Source: Hamiltosporidium tvaerminnensis
Taxonomy: Eukaryota > Microsporidia > Dubosqiidae
DNA length: 64,000 nucleotides
Reading direction: 5' to 3'
Assembly: GCA_022605425.2 (NCBI GenBank)
Contig: CM061247.1
Location: 1,475,501-1,539,500 of the forward strand
Within the stretch, counting starts at the first letter, position 1. Each line of letters begins with the position of its first letter. Shown here one piece after another: positions 44,424-55,604 of the stretch. The notes beneath the pieces are model-generated. The model saw nothing but the letters and a program-made list of their open reading frames with translations. It did not search any database and had not been told where the DNA came from. A program made the position numbers and the translations under genes.

Positions 44424-46541
44424 CACAACAAGGGAAAATATTTGTTATCTTCTTAATAATTTTTTATGTTTTAATATTTGATCGGAGAAATTTTCAAAAA
44501 AAATAAGTAATAAACGTATAAATTAAGAAATTAGAGGATTTGTATAAAATGCCTATTGTAAAATTACATATCAACTTACTATATGGTTTGAATAATTACT
44601 TCAAATTGATTGTTGTAAAATTTAAAAGAATTTTTCTCTGTCTCGAGCAATAAAATAAATATACTTAGATCTATAGATCTAAATAAATTTATTAGATTCG
44701 TTTATTTATCTTTATTTACTTTATTTCATAAGACGAATAAAAGTAAAGTGTCTGTTCATATTTAGGCAAAATATTACACTCAATATATATTTACTTGGGT
44801 TCTAAAGTATTCAAACGAGGCACCTACTCATTTTTCACCAAAAAAATAAATCGAAATTTTTTTATTCAATTATATCTAAGATATATAGCTCCATTCAGAT
44901 AAACATATATTTTATCTAATATATTATAATAATATATTACCAGTATTGTTTTGCGCAATTAATATTTGTTTCTTATAACTATCTATCTTTCACTTATATA
45001 GATTTTAAATAATTTTCATTAGAAATTTACTGATTTAGGCAGATTATGATATTAAAAAAACATAATAAAGTCAAATTAGCTATCTATAATACATGGTTTA
45101 GTATTTAATGTTTATATTTGCCAATATTATAATTCAAATTTTTATTTTTAAACCAAATTTAAACCATTTATTTTTAGCAATCTACTTCGTATATGAAAAT
45201 TTAATTGTAAAATTTTAAATTAAGCCAGATTCAATATTACATTTATATAAAAGCTTATAAATATTAAAGATTTTCATGATAGAATAGAGTCTACATGCGT
45301 ATTTCAATCTTAATATTCGAATAATATAAATCGATAATCCTAAATCTTTTATATCTTTTTTCGTAAATATAAGTACTCTCTAGATGGAATATTATTTGTA
45401 GGTTTTTTTAACTTTATAATGTAATTTAAAACAATTATGATCAAAGTGCATCTATTCTAGTCATATTTAGCCACTTTTTTTTAGCTTCAATTCATAGATT
45501 ATTAAGGATTTGGTTTACATTTAAAGTATTTCAAATCAAAGTTGTTTATTTTAAAGGATTTTTTCACTAACTTGAAATAACAGGAATATAATCATTTGGG
45601 ATTTAAAATATGTTTTTGTAGTCAGAATTTAAATTTTTTTATGAATTATATTTAAAATTTAAATATTTTAACTTCTTTAAAAGATTTTGGTTTAAGATTG
45701 ACCCAAAGTTTATTCAATTTAACTAAAATTTCTTTAAATTCATATGAATGCTCAATGGATAAAAATATGATGAATTGTAAGAAATTATATTAATCGGCTA
45801 CACAGTTCTTTAAATCTGGTAAAATATATTATAAAATGAGTGTATTGGATTTTAGTATTATTCTAATAATAAATGAAAAGATTGATGAGTCAAAACACAC
45901 GAATAGCTATTATAATGAAATATACCAGTTAATACTAAAGAAATATATAGATATGAATGTTTAAATGTATTTAATCAATGTATTTAATCAATGTATTTAA
46001 TCAATGTATTTAAATTGTTTCATAAGAAGAATTTTTTTTTATTCAAGGCGCAATTGAGGAATAATCGATATTTTATTTGTATATAAAATTGTTAAATGGC
46101 TTTAACAGATAATTTGAAAATATTTCAAATTTAATTTATTTATATGTCCTAAATATCAAAAAAGCAAAGCTTTATTTTAAATGTAAAACAACACTTGCGT
46201 TCCAAAAATATTGCTTTTACCTTTTTGGATTTTTTATGACTAAAAAAGGATAAAAAAAATATTAATTTATATTTTTTTATATTAAATTTAAAATTATTTT
46301 TGTAAAATGAAATTTTTAACGAATTTAAGCGGCATAATTCTAAAATTATTCACAATTCATAAAAAAAAAATATTTTTTTAAATCGCAGTCTAATTCTAAT
46401 TATTATGAGCAAATATAGATATCTAGAATAAAGCGAGAATGTAGATCTTATTCAAAACATTGGTCTATGTTATATCTAAAAAGAAAATTTAAAAATATTT
46501 TTTTTTGATTTTTAATTTTTTTGTTTTACCGTAAATAGAAA
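44424..46541. other. Gene desert with a 13-bp tandem repeat
   Basis: It separates two divergent genes (polymerase kappa on minus, secreted protein on plus), so it must hold both promoters, though none can be pinned down. The only structure seen is AATGTATTTAATC repeated 3.7 times at 45964-46013. The rest is AT-rich. Confidence 0.5.
45964..46013 (+). repeat. 13-bp tandem repeat, about 3.7 units
   Basis: AATGTATTTAATC occurs three times without mismatch and then as a partial fourth unit, about 530 bases upstream of the secreted-protein start. Confidence 0.85.
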
Positions 46542-47900
46542 ATGAAATTTCGGAGAAAATTTTATTGTTTGGTTCTTTTGTATCTTGTTCAATTTGTATT
46601 TGATTCTAGTCCATTTAATGATCCACACATAAAATATCCTTACGGAGAAATATCTAAAAAAATCAAATTAATTTTTGAAAAGGTTCTACCAAAATACATT
46701 ACCGAATATACAAATAATGAATTGTATACAATAAATTTGTTTGGTTTAGATTTATCTTTGAATAGATTTTATATACCAGATTACATATCAAGTCAAATGT
46801 ACTCTGAAAGTCGGATATTTTTTACCGAATTCATTTGTTCAAAAGAAGGTGTTTTGATTGAAAACAGAAACAAATTGCTATTTGAAATACTTAAATCTTA
46901 TAGAAATGAACAGAAAAAAATAAATTTGAGAGCATATAATCAAATTAACGGACGAGATCTGGAATTCGAATTCATTTCTAAGACGAATACGTTTGAAATA
47001 GTCAATTCAAAATCTTCAATATCTGATTTACGAAATGAAATTTTAGAAAAACTCAAGAAGTACGAATCGCATGTGTCCGAACACATAAAAAATAAAATCT
47101 TTAAAATATATATTATAACACCGTTTCTTTTAAAATTAATTGATATAAAAGTACTGGAATATACAATTAAGGAATTTTTACAGGTACATGTTATAGAAAA
47201 AGATACAGTTATTTTGTTTTCTAGACAAATAAATGATGTTCAGATGTCTATAAATAAAAATATCTCCTACAATCACTTTTATCAACTTTTAAGAAAAGTT
47301 GACAGTTCGGGCAATTTTTCTGTGAATATTGAAAAAAGAATTTTGTTTAACAAAAATACTTGCGAAGTGTATCAGGACAATGTATCGGATAAAAATGATA
47401 TACAAAACGGTATAATTGATGATTTAAAATCAAAAAATATATCAACAATATCAAATTTAGATCTTAAGGATCCAATGTCATTAATTCAGCCTGTTTCAAA
47501 ACCAAATTCAGATGCGCAAATATTACCTTTTTTAGATCAAAGTCTTTCATTTCTAGATTTAAGTTCATCGGAAGAGAGAATAATCTACAGAGAATTTTCA
47601 TCTTTTCGGATAAATTATATATTTAGAATTTTTAATACAGAAATTTTTAGAATTAAGCTATATTTTCAAATTGAGCAAAACGGTCGTTTTCGATATTTTA
47701 CTTTAGATCCAATTTTTCCTAGGAATAAACAATTTAATCAAGTTTCGATGATTCAATATGAACCAGCGACACAAAAGTTGCAATTTAAATATGATGACGG
47801 GATAAACCACAGAAGAGATTCAATTGCAATCTTCTTCTATGCTTTAAATCATCGTTTCGAAGACGAGATCGAATCCTTGATTCGCCTATCTTATGAGTAA
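46542..47900 (+). CDS. Secreted hypothetical protein, 452 residues
   Basis: ATG at 46542 begins MKFRRKFYCLVLLYLVQFVF, a basic start and hydrophobic core of about 14 residues followed by DSSPF: a good signal peptide with cleavage near residue 21. No further membrane segment is seen. Residues 25-290 are globular, mixed charged and hydrophobic (for example FGLDLSLNRFYIPDYISSQM, FKIYIITPFLLKLIDIKVLE). About 295-350 is a linker rich in S, D and N. About 350-452 is a second globular part (YREFSSFRINYIFRIFNTEI, GRFRYFTLDPIFPRNKQF). No family is recognised and no similarity to the triplicated secreted family was seen. The frame is intact. In microsporidia such proteins may be exported to the host, wall or polar tube; which one cannot be said. 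Confidence 0.82.
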   Translation: MKFRRKFYCLVLLYLVQFVFDSSPFNDPHIKYPYGEISKKIKLIFEKVLPKYITEYTNNELYTINLFGLDLSLNRFYIPDYISSQMYSESRIFFTEFICSKEGVLIENRNKLLFEILKSYRNEQKKINLRAYNQINGRDLEFEFISKTNTFEIVNSKSSISDLRNEILEKLKKYESHVSEHIKNKIFKIYIITPFLLKLIDIKVLEYTIKEFLQVHVIEKDTVILFSRQINDVQMSINKNISYNHFYQLLRKVDSSGNFSVNIEKRILFNKNTCEVYQDNVSDKNDIQNGIIDDLKSKNISTISNLDLKDPMSLIQPVSKPNSDAQILPFLDQSLSFLDLSSSEERIIYREFSSFRINYIFRIFNTEIFRIKLYFQIEQNGRFRYFTLDPIFPRNKQFNQVSMIQYEPATQKLQFKYDDGINHRRDSIAIFFYALNHRFEDEIESLIRLSYE

Positions 47901-49699
47901 TAAACTAAATATAATTGTCCTAAAAATCTACATTTGTATTCTATATTTTATATTACAATCTGTGTTAAATAAAAAAATATTTTCAGGATCTTTTTAATTA
48001 AATAATTTTCAGAGTTTTATAGTAGTCAATTTTTTGAAACAAAATGATTGATATTTTAATTTTATCACAATATAAAGATTTTTCTTACCATTTTTTAAGA
48101 GAAAATACCCCAGCAAAACCAGAATGATCATTCATATGTATTTACTAAAACCGTGAATTGATTTTTGGAAATCAAATGGGAAATTAAAAAATCCATTAGC
48201 CAAAAGTTGAATAATTAAAGAAAAATTTATCCGAATCTTAATATGAATCGAATGGATATAATTAATTGCATAATGTTAGCTTAAAAACAATATTAAACTA
48301 GCATCAGAAATCAATAAGAATAAGAATGGTTGATAATTATTTAAATCGGTCTTGGTTTGGATTCAAAGATGCCATGAGAAGCTTCGGATAAAAATGTGTA
48401 AAGTCCGAGAAATGTACAAAAAAAATATTAAATACAACATTATTTTTCCAAAAAAAGATAAGTTTAGTAAATGTCATTCAATAACGTAAAAATTTTGGTA
48501 TTTAATTTTCATAATTCAATATGATATAGACGGCTTAAATGAAGATGTTGTGATTAAAATCTAATTTTATCGAGTAGCAAGAATAAATGCATTGTAAACC
48601 AAAAAAATCTGTATTAAGAAGTTTAGATTTACAAATAATTAATAAATAATGATTAATTTTTAGTAACCTACGACTTGTCTAAAACGACATAAAAATCCCA
48701 ATCCAATGAAACCTAACCAGCAAAGAAAATATGTTGAAATATCAGATGCTGAAAATTTTTTTATATAAACCCATGGTTTTTCTATAAAATGAAATAGTAC
48801 TTTTATCGTTTTCAAAATATGAATTATAGAATTAAATCGCCCGATCAACGAATATAAATTAAAAAAACCATGAAATATGATGGGAATATATCGTCAAATC
48901 TGGTGTATATAATCCAAATACAACATGATACATTTCTACTGTATCAAAAGATATTTTGAACGACGGTTTTTTGGTAGTATAAGAAAAAGGGGTGATCTGG
49001 AGATCATCTGTTACTTCGATTAAAGTTAAAATAGTTACTAATTTATATCTTTTGAATACAAATAGGCTTATTTAAAAGTTAAAGGAAAATTTAAAAGCCA
49101 AATAACACATAATGTTTTACATATAAAATTAAGCCTGTATATTTTTGATCGAAACATTTTCATTTCAATAACTTAGAATATATTTTTTTAGTATTAGAAA
49201 TATATAAAGGTGGTGATACATATAGGTAAATATTCTTAAACTAAACCCATCTCTACTTTATTTATGATATCAAATCTTTCTGTCGGTAGGTCTAAAGAGG
49301 CTTTAATCGCAAGTAAGATATAATCTTTCTTTTGTTAATAATACGTTAAGAAAAAAGAAGAAGAATTAACTGCCAATGGTAAATGATACAAAAGAATCGC
49401 CATTCTTTTGGAATGAGTTGGTTTTTTGTGCATTTAGGAATGAAATAAGATTGCAAAAGAAACCAGATATGTGGTTCTATTCTAGAAATATAAGAAAAAT
49501 GAACACTAAAGTTGCAAAACCTTGGTAACCAAATTAAACACAGGAAATATACTTTATGTAATATTTAAACAGGCAAAATTTTAATCAACTGTCTTATGAA
49601 ACTGATTTGGCTTAGGCCGCTTCGTTATTCATAGTTAATGATATAGTCTCATGAAGTTGAGAAATAACAAGCAATTAAGATATGAATTAAGACGGTGTT
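47901..49699. other. Gene desert
   Basis: AT-rich with no supported gene; a 62-codon minus-strand frame at 48848-48660 is not convincing. Confidence 0.45.
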
Positions 49700-50090
49700 G
49701 TCTCATATGGATCTATTCGTAAAAGCACTGTTTTCAAATTTGATTTCAAAGCAAAAGTATGTTATTGCAGTTATTAGATTGTCTGGAAAAAAACAAAGAA
49801 ATATCTATCAATATTAACTAAAACCAAAAAAAACATATTCTGCACAAAAATAAGACTAAAGTTGAAGCAGATATAGGTTAAAAGGAGAAATCTAGAGAAT
49901 TTTTTAGGGAAATTCCAACTGACGAATTTTTAGCAAAAAAACAATAATTTACAATATATTTACTTAAAAACAATTAGTCAGTAAGTCTAGTGATTCTTAA
50001 AAGCAGTTAAATGAATGAAGAATTCGGTCGCATAAAGTGAAAATATTCTGTGATTTTCAGGCTTGAAAATGTTAAACTAATAAGCAAATC
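49700..50090 (+). pseudogene. R4-like retrotransposon, very old fragment
   Basis: TTCAAAGCAAAAGTATGTTA then ATTAGATTGTCTGGAAAAAA (about 49763-49793) aligns with TTCAAAAGCGAACATATGCT and TTGGATTGTCTGGAAAAACA of the first element (10959-11006). Downstream, CAGTAAGTCTAGTGATTCTT resembles GGTAAGTGTAAATGACTCCT at about 11222. No frame survives. Confidence 0.45.
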
Positions 50091-50487
50091 ACAGAATTTT
50101 GAAATCTCTAAGATTAGTGAAGAATTTTACAACTGTGTATAAAAAATGCTCGTTTCTGATCATTCATAATCCATCGGAGATGGATTAAATTTTACTTTTG
50201 ATTTCCATTAGTATGTTTATGTCTTTAAAACGAAATTGGAATCACTCTATACAATAAAACCTCAAAAATGAAGTTTTCCGTCTAAGTTTTGGTGGCAGAT
50301 TTAAGGTTTAAATCAGTATAGTAAATGAAAAAATCTTTTATTTTAGACATGAAATTAAAGAAAAATTATACTTATTAACATCGGAATTATTTCACAGATT
50401 CGCTCGCTACGGTTCATTCAAAGAACCAAGCAATTAAAGTTTATCCGTCCACTAATTAGATTTTATCTATCGGTTTATTTGAATTAT
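50091..50487. other. Intergenic
   Basis: AT-rich; nothing recognised between the R4-like relic and the family B copy. Confidence 0.4.
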
Positions 50488-50705
50488 AGGTAGAGGGTGG
50501 ATAAACACACTAAAAACTATCTGGTTGGCAATGACTGTGTGAAATTGTTGTTAAAATAATTGTTGATATTTTGGTGAAATATGAACTACATTGGATCTAC
50601 AAGCCAATCCCCTATAATCCTGGGTGAAAACGGATTAAAAGAAGTAATTAGAAAATTTCCAGTTGGTATTCTTCGACACCGAAAGGTAAAAGAGGAATGG
50701 AATAA
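50488..50705 (+). repeat. Family B dispersed element, copy 3
   Basis: It begins GTAGAGGGTGGATAAACACA, has TTGGCAATGACTGTGTGAAA, TTGATATTTTGGTGAAATAT, and ends CTTCGACACCGAAAGGTAAA. Collinear with the 14.6 kb copy. Confidence 0.62.
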
Positions 50706-52919
50706 TTAAGCAAGTATTATTATCTATTAAAAATCTTTGGGGCTGCATCGATTAAATATTTTTGTCCAAACCAAGGCCCAAGATATTTAGATCTAAACTA
50801 TTTGCTTGATAATATCTTTACCAAAAGTCAACTTCTTATTTTGATTCTTCAGAAATTAGAATTTATTTTTACCTTGAATGTTTAATTTGAAGTTGTTTCG
50901 TTGAATATTTATGTTTTTGTTAAAATTATTAGAAAGTAAGTCTAATAAACATAAAAGTATTTGAAGCAATCATGTTTACATTAAACCACATTCAAATTTT
51001 GCATTTTGTAATATTAAGGTTTCTTTTTCGATTTCTGCTTGCTGTGACGAACGTCTCTTCATAAATAAAGCGCCTAATTCTTCTTTTTACATCGAATTAC
51101 TATTTTTTAGTAAATCTGAAATTTGTTTGGCCACTGCAACTCTATCAATAACACCAAATATAATTGGCTTGGTTTAATGTGCACCAGAGATATTGCCGCT
51201 TTTTGTGGGAAGAAATAGATCGTTTAATCTGTGTCATAAAATCTCTTGTTGATCAATATGTACATGGCCATACCTTCTTCTAAAAGCCATTAAATATATT
51301 AAAAAACCAAACAATTTGTCCCGATAGATTTTTATGCTATAATATTGTTTGAGTTACAATCAATCTCCAAACATTTGATTTGTTTTAATTCGAAAAGCCA
51401 TTGAAACTTGAATTTTTGATAAAAATATGAACTACTGATGGAAATACAACCCTGAACCAAATATTTTAAATCATATTCATATTTACAATGTAACGCGTTT
51501 TCCACAACAATATTCTATTTATGGCATAGTCAAATGCAGAGTGGGATGCCTTATAGTATGATTTTTTTATCTAGGTAAGTGCTTCATACGCACTAATAAC
51601 TTTGGATTGGGTTTCTGAATTTTATAGCACACGGGTAACATAAATTTAACTTTAAATTGCCTTATGGATCTCAAAATTAATCTGAATAATTTTAAGCCTA
51701 CGGTTAGAATTTTTTAGATTAATTTTTGCTCAAAAACACTGTTTTTATTTGTTTTATATTTTTCATGTTATTTTTATTTGTTGGCTTCATATAAACTTTT
51801 ATTTGAAATTTTATTTTTTTAAAAAAACAAATCTAAATTCTTGATTAAGCATTTTTTAAGTTGAAATAATCAATTTTTGGGATATTAAATTCAAAACTCC
51901 GTGGATCTAAGAGAAGCATACCATTTTGATACAATGGTAGTATTTTATTGAACTTTAGAATACGTTTTTGATGTACTTATGTTATGATTCGGGAGTTTTT
52001 CTTTATTCTTTTATTTGTTTCATTTACCTCCTTCAACATTTTTTTACTTCGTTCTTGAAATTTTACTTTTTTGTTATATTTTGAATCAATGTTTTGGTTT
52101 AAGTCTATTTGATTTCCTCAATGTGATGCTTTATAATTTCTGTGTTAATTTTTTAACATATATATCCATTTTGGTGTGTGTGTATCTGTAATAAAAGCCC
52201 GATTTTTTGCATATTATATTGTTGTATGGTTTTTCTTAGCTCTAATAAGCCTTTTAGTCTTGACTCCAATCCTTTTATTTAATTAAAAGAAATCATTGCT
52301 TTATTTTTTAAGCACCATCCGCTGTATATATGCCTCTAGTCTTAATGGTAATTTTGATTCCTTAAGATACATCATATGGTATTTAGTCAAAAATTAATTC
52401 CAGTTTACACACAAAAGATTGCATTAAGACTATTATAATATATCACCTTTCTCTATATATTCATTTATATTACTTTTTAAGAAATATTTAACAAATTATA
52501 GAAATATATATCTTAATTTATCTATTTGTTAAAACCTATTGGTTAAATTTATTTTTACTTTAAACTAGAAAGAAAATTGTTGGAGTGAAATTGTATTCAA
52601 ATATTATTAAAATGGAATGTTAATGTTTTTGAGTTTCTAAAGATTAAATTCAAATTACTTTTGTATTTTTTAAATTAGTATGCTTAATTATTCGCTTTAT
52701 AAATACATAAATTTTATAAAAAATTCCAGTCATATGATCTCACCGCAACTAACTAGCAGAAAGACTCTATGACTGGACGAAAAAAGTTTTTTAAAATTTA
52801 AATTTTAAAAAAAATTGTAAACACAAAAAAGCCGTGGTTTTATAACTCTAAAAAAGACAATTCTTTAATGAAATTAAAATCAAATAAATTAAAAAAATAT
52901 TTTTATATTCTAAAATCTA
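50706..52919. other. Gene desert, possible unreadable relic
   Basis: No supported gene. On the minus strand about 51480-51020 a broken frame gives coding-like pieces (IIFGVIDRVAVAKQISDLLK, ALFMKRRSSQQAEIEKET) interrupted by stops. It could be an old element or gene, not identified. The rest is AT-rich. Confidence 0.35.
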
Positions 52920-53657
52920 ATGTGGAGGGAGGATAACCACATAAAAAACTTTCTGCTTGGCAATGATTGTGTGAAACTGGTGTGAGGTCATTGTTTGGAT
53001 TTTTGGTGGGAATACAACCACACTACATCTTCGGTTGTTCCATGGGAGTTGTTATGAAGAGGAGAGGTCTAAGAAATGGAGAAACTTTTTCTATAAATTT
53101 ATTTGTAGTTTTTTATGTAACCAGATTGCAGACCGCAGCTGAACATGTAGGTAATTGCCATGTAAAAGCATGGAAACCTAGCCTTGCTCACTCGGGTTAG
53201 AAGACTTAGCGCCTGGGAGATATAAAAATAAAAACCATTTAAAGCCGGGAGAGCTAAGTAGCAGGTTATACCTGTTGGTATGACATTGCACTGTCTAGGT
53301 GGACCCCATGTAAATCTTTGAAATATATCTTAGCTAGAAGTTTATTGGGTTCAGAAAGTGTAGAGTAAGTGGGAATGCTGCATAGTCTTGGGGGAGCCCA
53401 GGGGAGCTTCTGCCTTCGATCACACTCCATGCAACGGACATTAACGAACATCGGGCAACTGCCTCGCCTATTAATTAGGTTCTACACACCTGGTAGATGA
53501 AAGGCTTTGGGACGTAGGTATCGCAGGGGTTACCGATGGAGTGTTGGGATAGCAGTCATTTATGTTAAACCTAGAACTGCGTTAATGTCATGAAAACAAA
53601 TATAACACTTGCCACTATTTCTAAAAGATGTGATACTTTTAAATAAAGTTTGTATTC
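52920..53657 (+). mobile_element. Family A dispersed element, copy 3 (best preserved)
   Basis: It spans from ATGTGGAGGGAGGATAACCA to TTTTAAATAAAG plus a few bases. The 12-mer TTCTAAAATCTA occurs at 52908-52919 immediately before and at 53658-53669 immediately after, a target-site duplication. About 97 percent identical by eye to the 41.7 kb copy in its first 300 bases and collinear with the 7.6 kb copy throughout. The shared 77-codon frame begins with TTG here. No terminal repeats and no poly(A). Confidence 0.82.
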
Positions 53658-53669
53658 TTCTAAAATCTA

Positions 53670-55364
53670 TAAATTCAAATAATTTATCTAAAAAGAAACT
53701 GTCATAAATTTAGTGCTGTTTAAAAATTTATAATGATAATTTAATTATCTTTGAGATTTAATAGCTTATTTGATGAAAGTTTCTGATTTAAAATCGCTTC
53801 TTTAACTGTTTTTAAAACATTAACAAAAAATTTTAATTCTTTTAATATTTATTCTCGTTACTTAAGATAATTTGTTTTAAATGTCTTGAGAAATTTTAGA
53901 ATACAGATAAAGATCCTTTGAATGTAGAATCTTGCAGAGAAAGGTAATTATAAGAATAAAAACAAGTAATAACGTTTACATAAACTATTTTATATATTTA
54001 ATTTGTCATTTGATAGGAGCAAATTGTTGAAATTAAAAAAAAATCAAAACTAATTTCGTTTTTATCAAAATTTTTGACACTTTGAAGTCATGTGAGTTTT
54101 GTGAAAAATGTGTCAAGGATGTATACAAAAATGACTCTTCTTTTTGTAAAAAAACATCCATTAAAAATTCAAAGGATACTAAATATTTCAAATTGAAAGA
54201 TAAGCGAGCAATAGTACTTAGCATGGCAATGGATTTTAAATAAAAAACAGAAGTTTATTTTAAAAAAGAACTAAAATAAGATATAAGTACTTAAAATTCG
54301 AATTACATCATACGATTCGCTTCAAGGTTTAGAAGCCAAAGAACTAAAAAAATATAGCTTAAAGGTAATTAGTTAGTTCTTCTTTATAAGTTACGTTTTG
54401 AGATAAGCCTCTAAGTGATGGCTTGGATCATATTATACTAAAACTAGAATATGGCTTTAAGTAGCCTTAGTAGTAGTCGTAAGATTAGCGCATGTGTCAC
54501 CTGATAATTTTTAAAAGCAGTTGAATCGATTTTTTTGCTCGCGAACCAGATTATATCAAGCTTAAATGCTGATTATGGTTAGAAGTAACCTTATAGACTG
54601 CCATAAAGATGATAAGAGATACATAAATTTATTATTCTATTGGAAATATATTTAATTTGATGACAGTCAGATGATATTAACATACGATATCGAGTTTTTT
54701 TTGTTGATGAATCCGCAGAAGATGATGCCAAAAACACTTTAAACCATCAGTTCTGTTTGAATAATGTAACAATCAAAGAATCTATCGATAGATAAATCGG
54801 GTAAATAACAAAATACATTTGAACCATTCAAATAGGTTTAAAATAAAAACACTCTTAATTATTCTAAATTATTTTACACTTCCAATTAAATACAAAAAAA
54901 GTTTGTATAAATGTCTTTTCTGGTATTTAATTTCTTATTATTTTCATCAATTAGATCTATTTTTTCTTATCCAAATTTATTTAATAAAATTCTGGCTTAA
55001 GACTTTTTTCACGTTTTTATATATTTTCTTCTTCTTCTTAATCCACCTTTTTAGTTATGTTTATTGTCGATTTCTCTAGTGTGGTTTCTTCGTCTGAAAT
55101 AAAAATCATTGTTTTTTGTTTAAAATTTTAACACCGTTTTCCTATTACTCGCTTGTATTGAAGGAAGTGTTGATGTCTCTTCTATCTTTACTCTCTTAAT
55201 TACACATATTGACTTACCCTCCAAAAACTCTTTGGCATTTGGTCTTTACCAAAGTTCTATTTATCGAGAAAAAAAATTGTCATAACTGTCTTCTTTAGTA
55301 CAATGTATTGGGTGGTTGCCTTTTCATTTATGGTCATTTCAAGTCTTTTGGGTATGACTTTTCC
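53670..55364. other. Gene desert
   Basis: AT-rich; the 86-codon frame at 54819-55079 is hydrophobic, low-complexity and starts at TTG, so it is not accepted. Nothing else recognised. Confidence 0.45.
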
Positions 55365-55600
55365 TCACCATGCCAGGAGCAGAATTGACTTAGAGTATTT
55401 TCTTCTTGTCGTAAGAGGCGACTAAAAAGGACTGATCCTCCATGTTGAGGTTGTGCGTAGGGCTAACAACCCACCCTTTAAAACTAACTTGTTGAGAAAC
55501 CCGATAAGTAAACAAACCCACTGGAAAAAGACCGATGGGCGGTATTACTAAGGAAGGCCAAGACTCTAACAGGGCTGTAGTGCTAAGGATGAATCAATGA
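55365..55600 (+). repeat. Family C SINE-like repeat, copy 3 (best preserved)
   Basis: Contains CACCATGCCAGGAGCAGAAT, GTCGTAAGAGGCGACTAAAA, GTAGGGCTAACAACCCACCC, TTGAGAAACCCGATAAGTAA and GGGCTGTAGTGCTAAGGATG. Its 3' end abuts the truncated end of the minus-strand R4-like pseudogene. The motif GTCGTAAGAGGCGACTAA is one I associate with arthropod short retroelements. Confidence 0.62.
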
Positions 55601-55604
55601 GGTA

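Noticed and set aside
52967-53200. 77-codon frame shared by three family A copies (also 8329-8096 and 41702-41944)
   Set aside because: Only one copy has an ATG, the others start at TTG, and sequence conservation is as high outside the frame as inside; no domain is visible.
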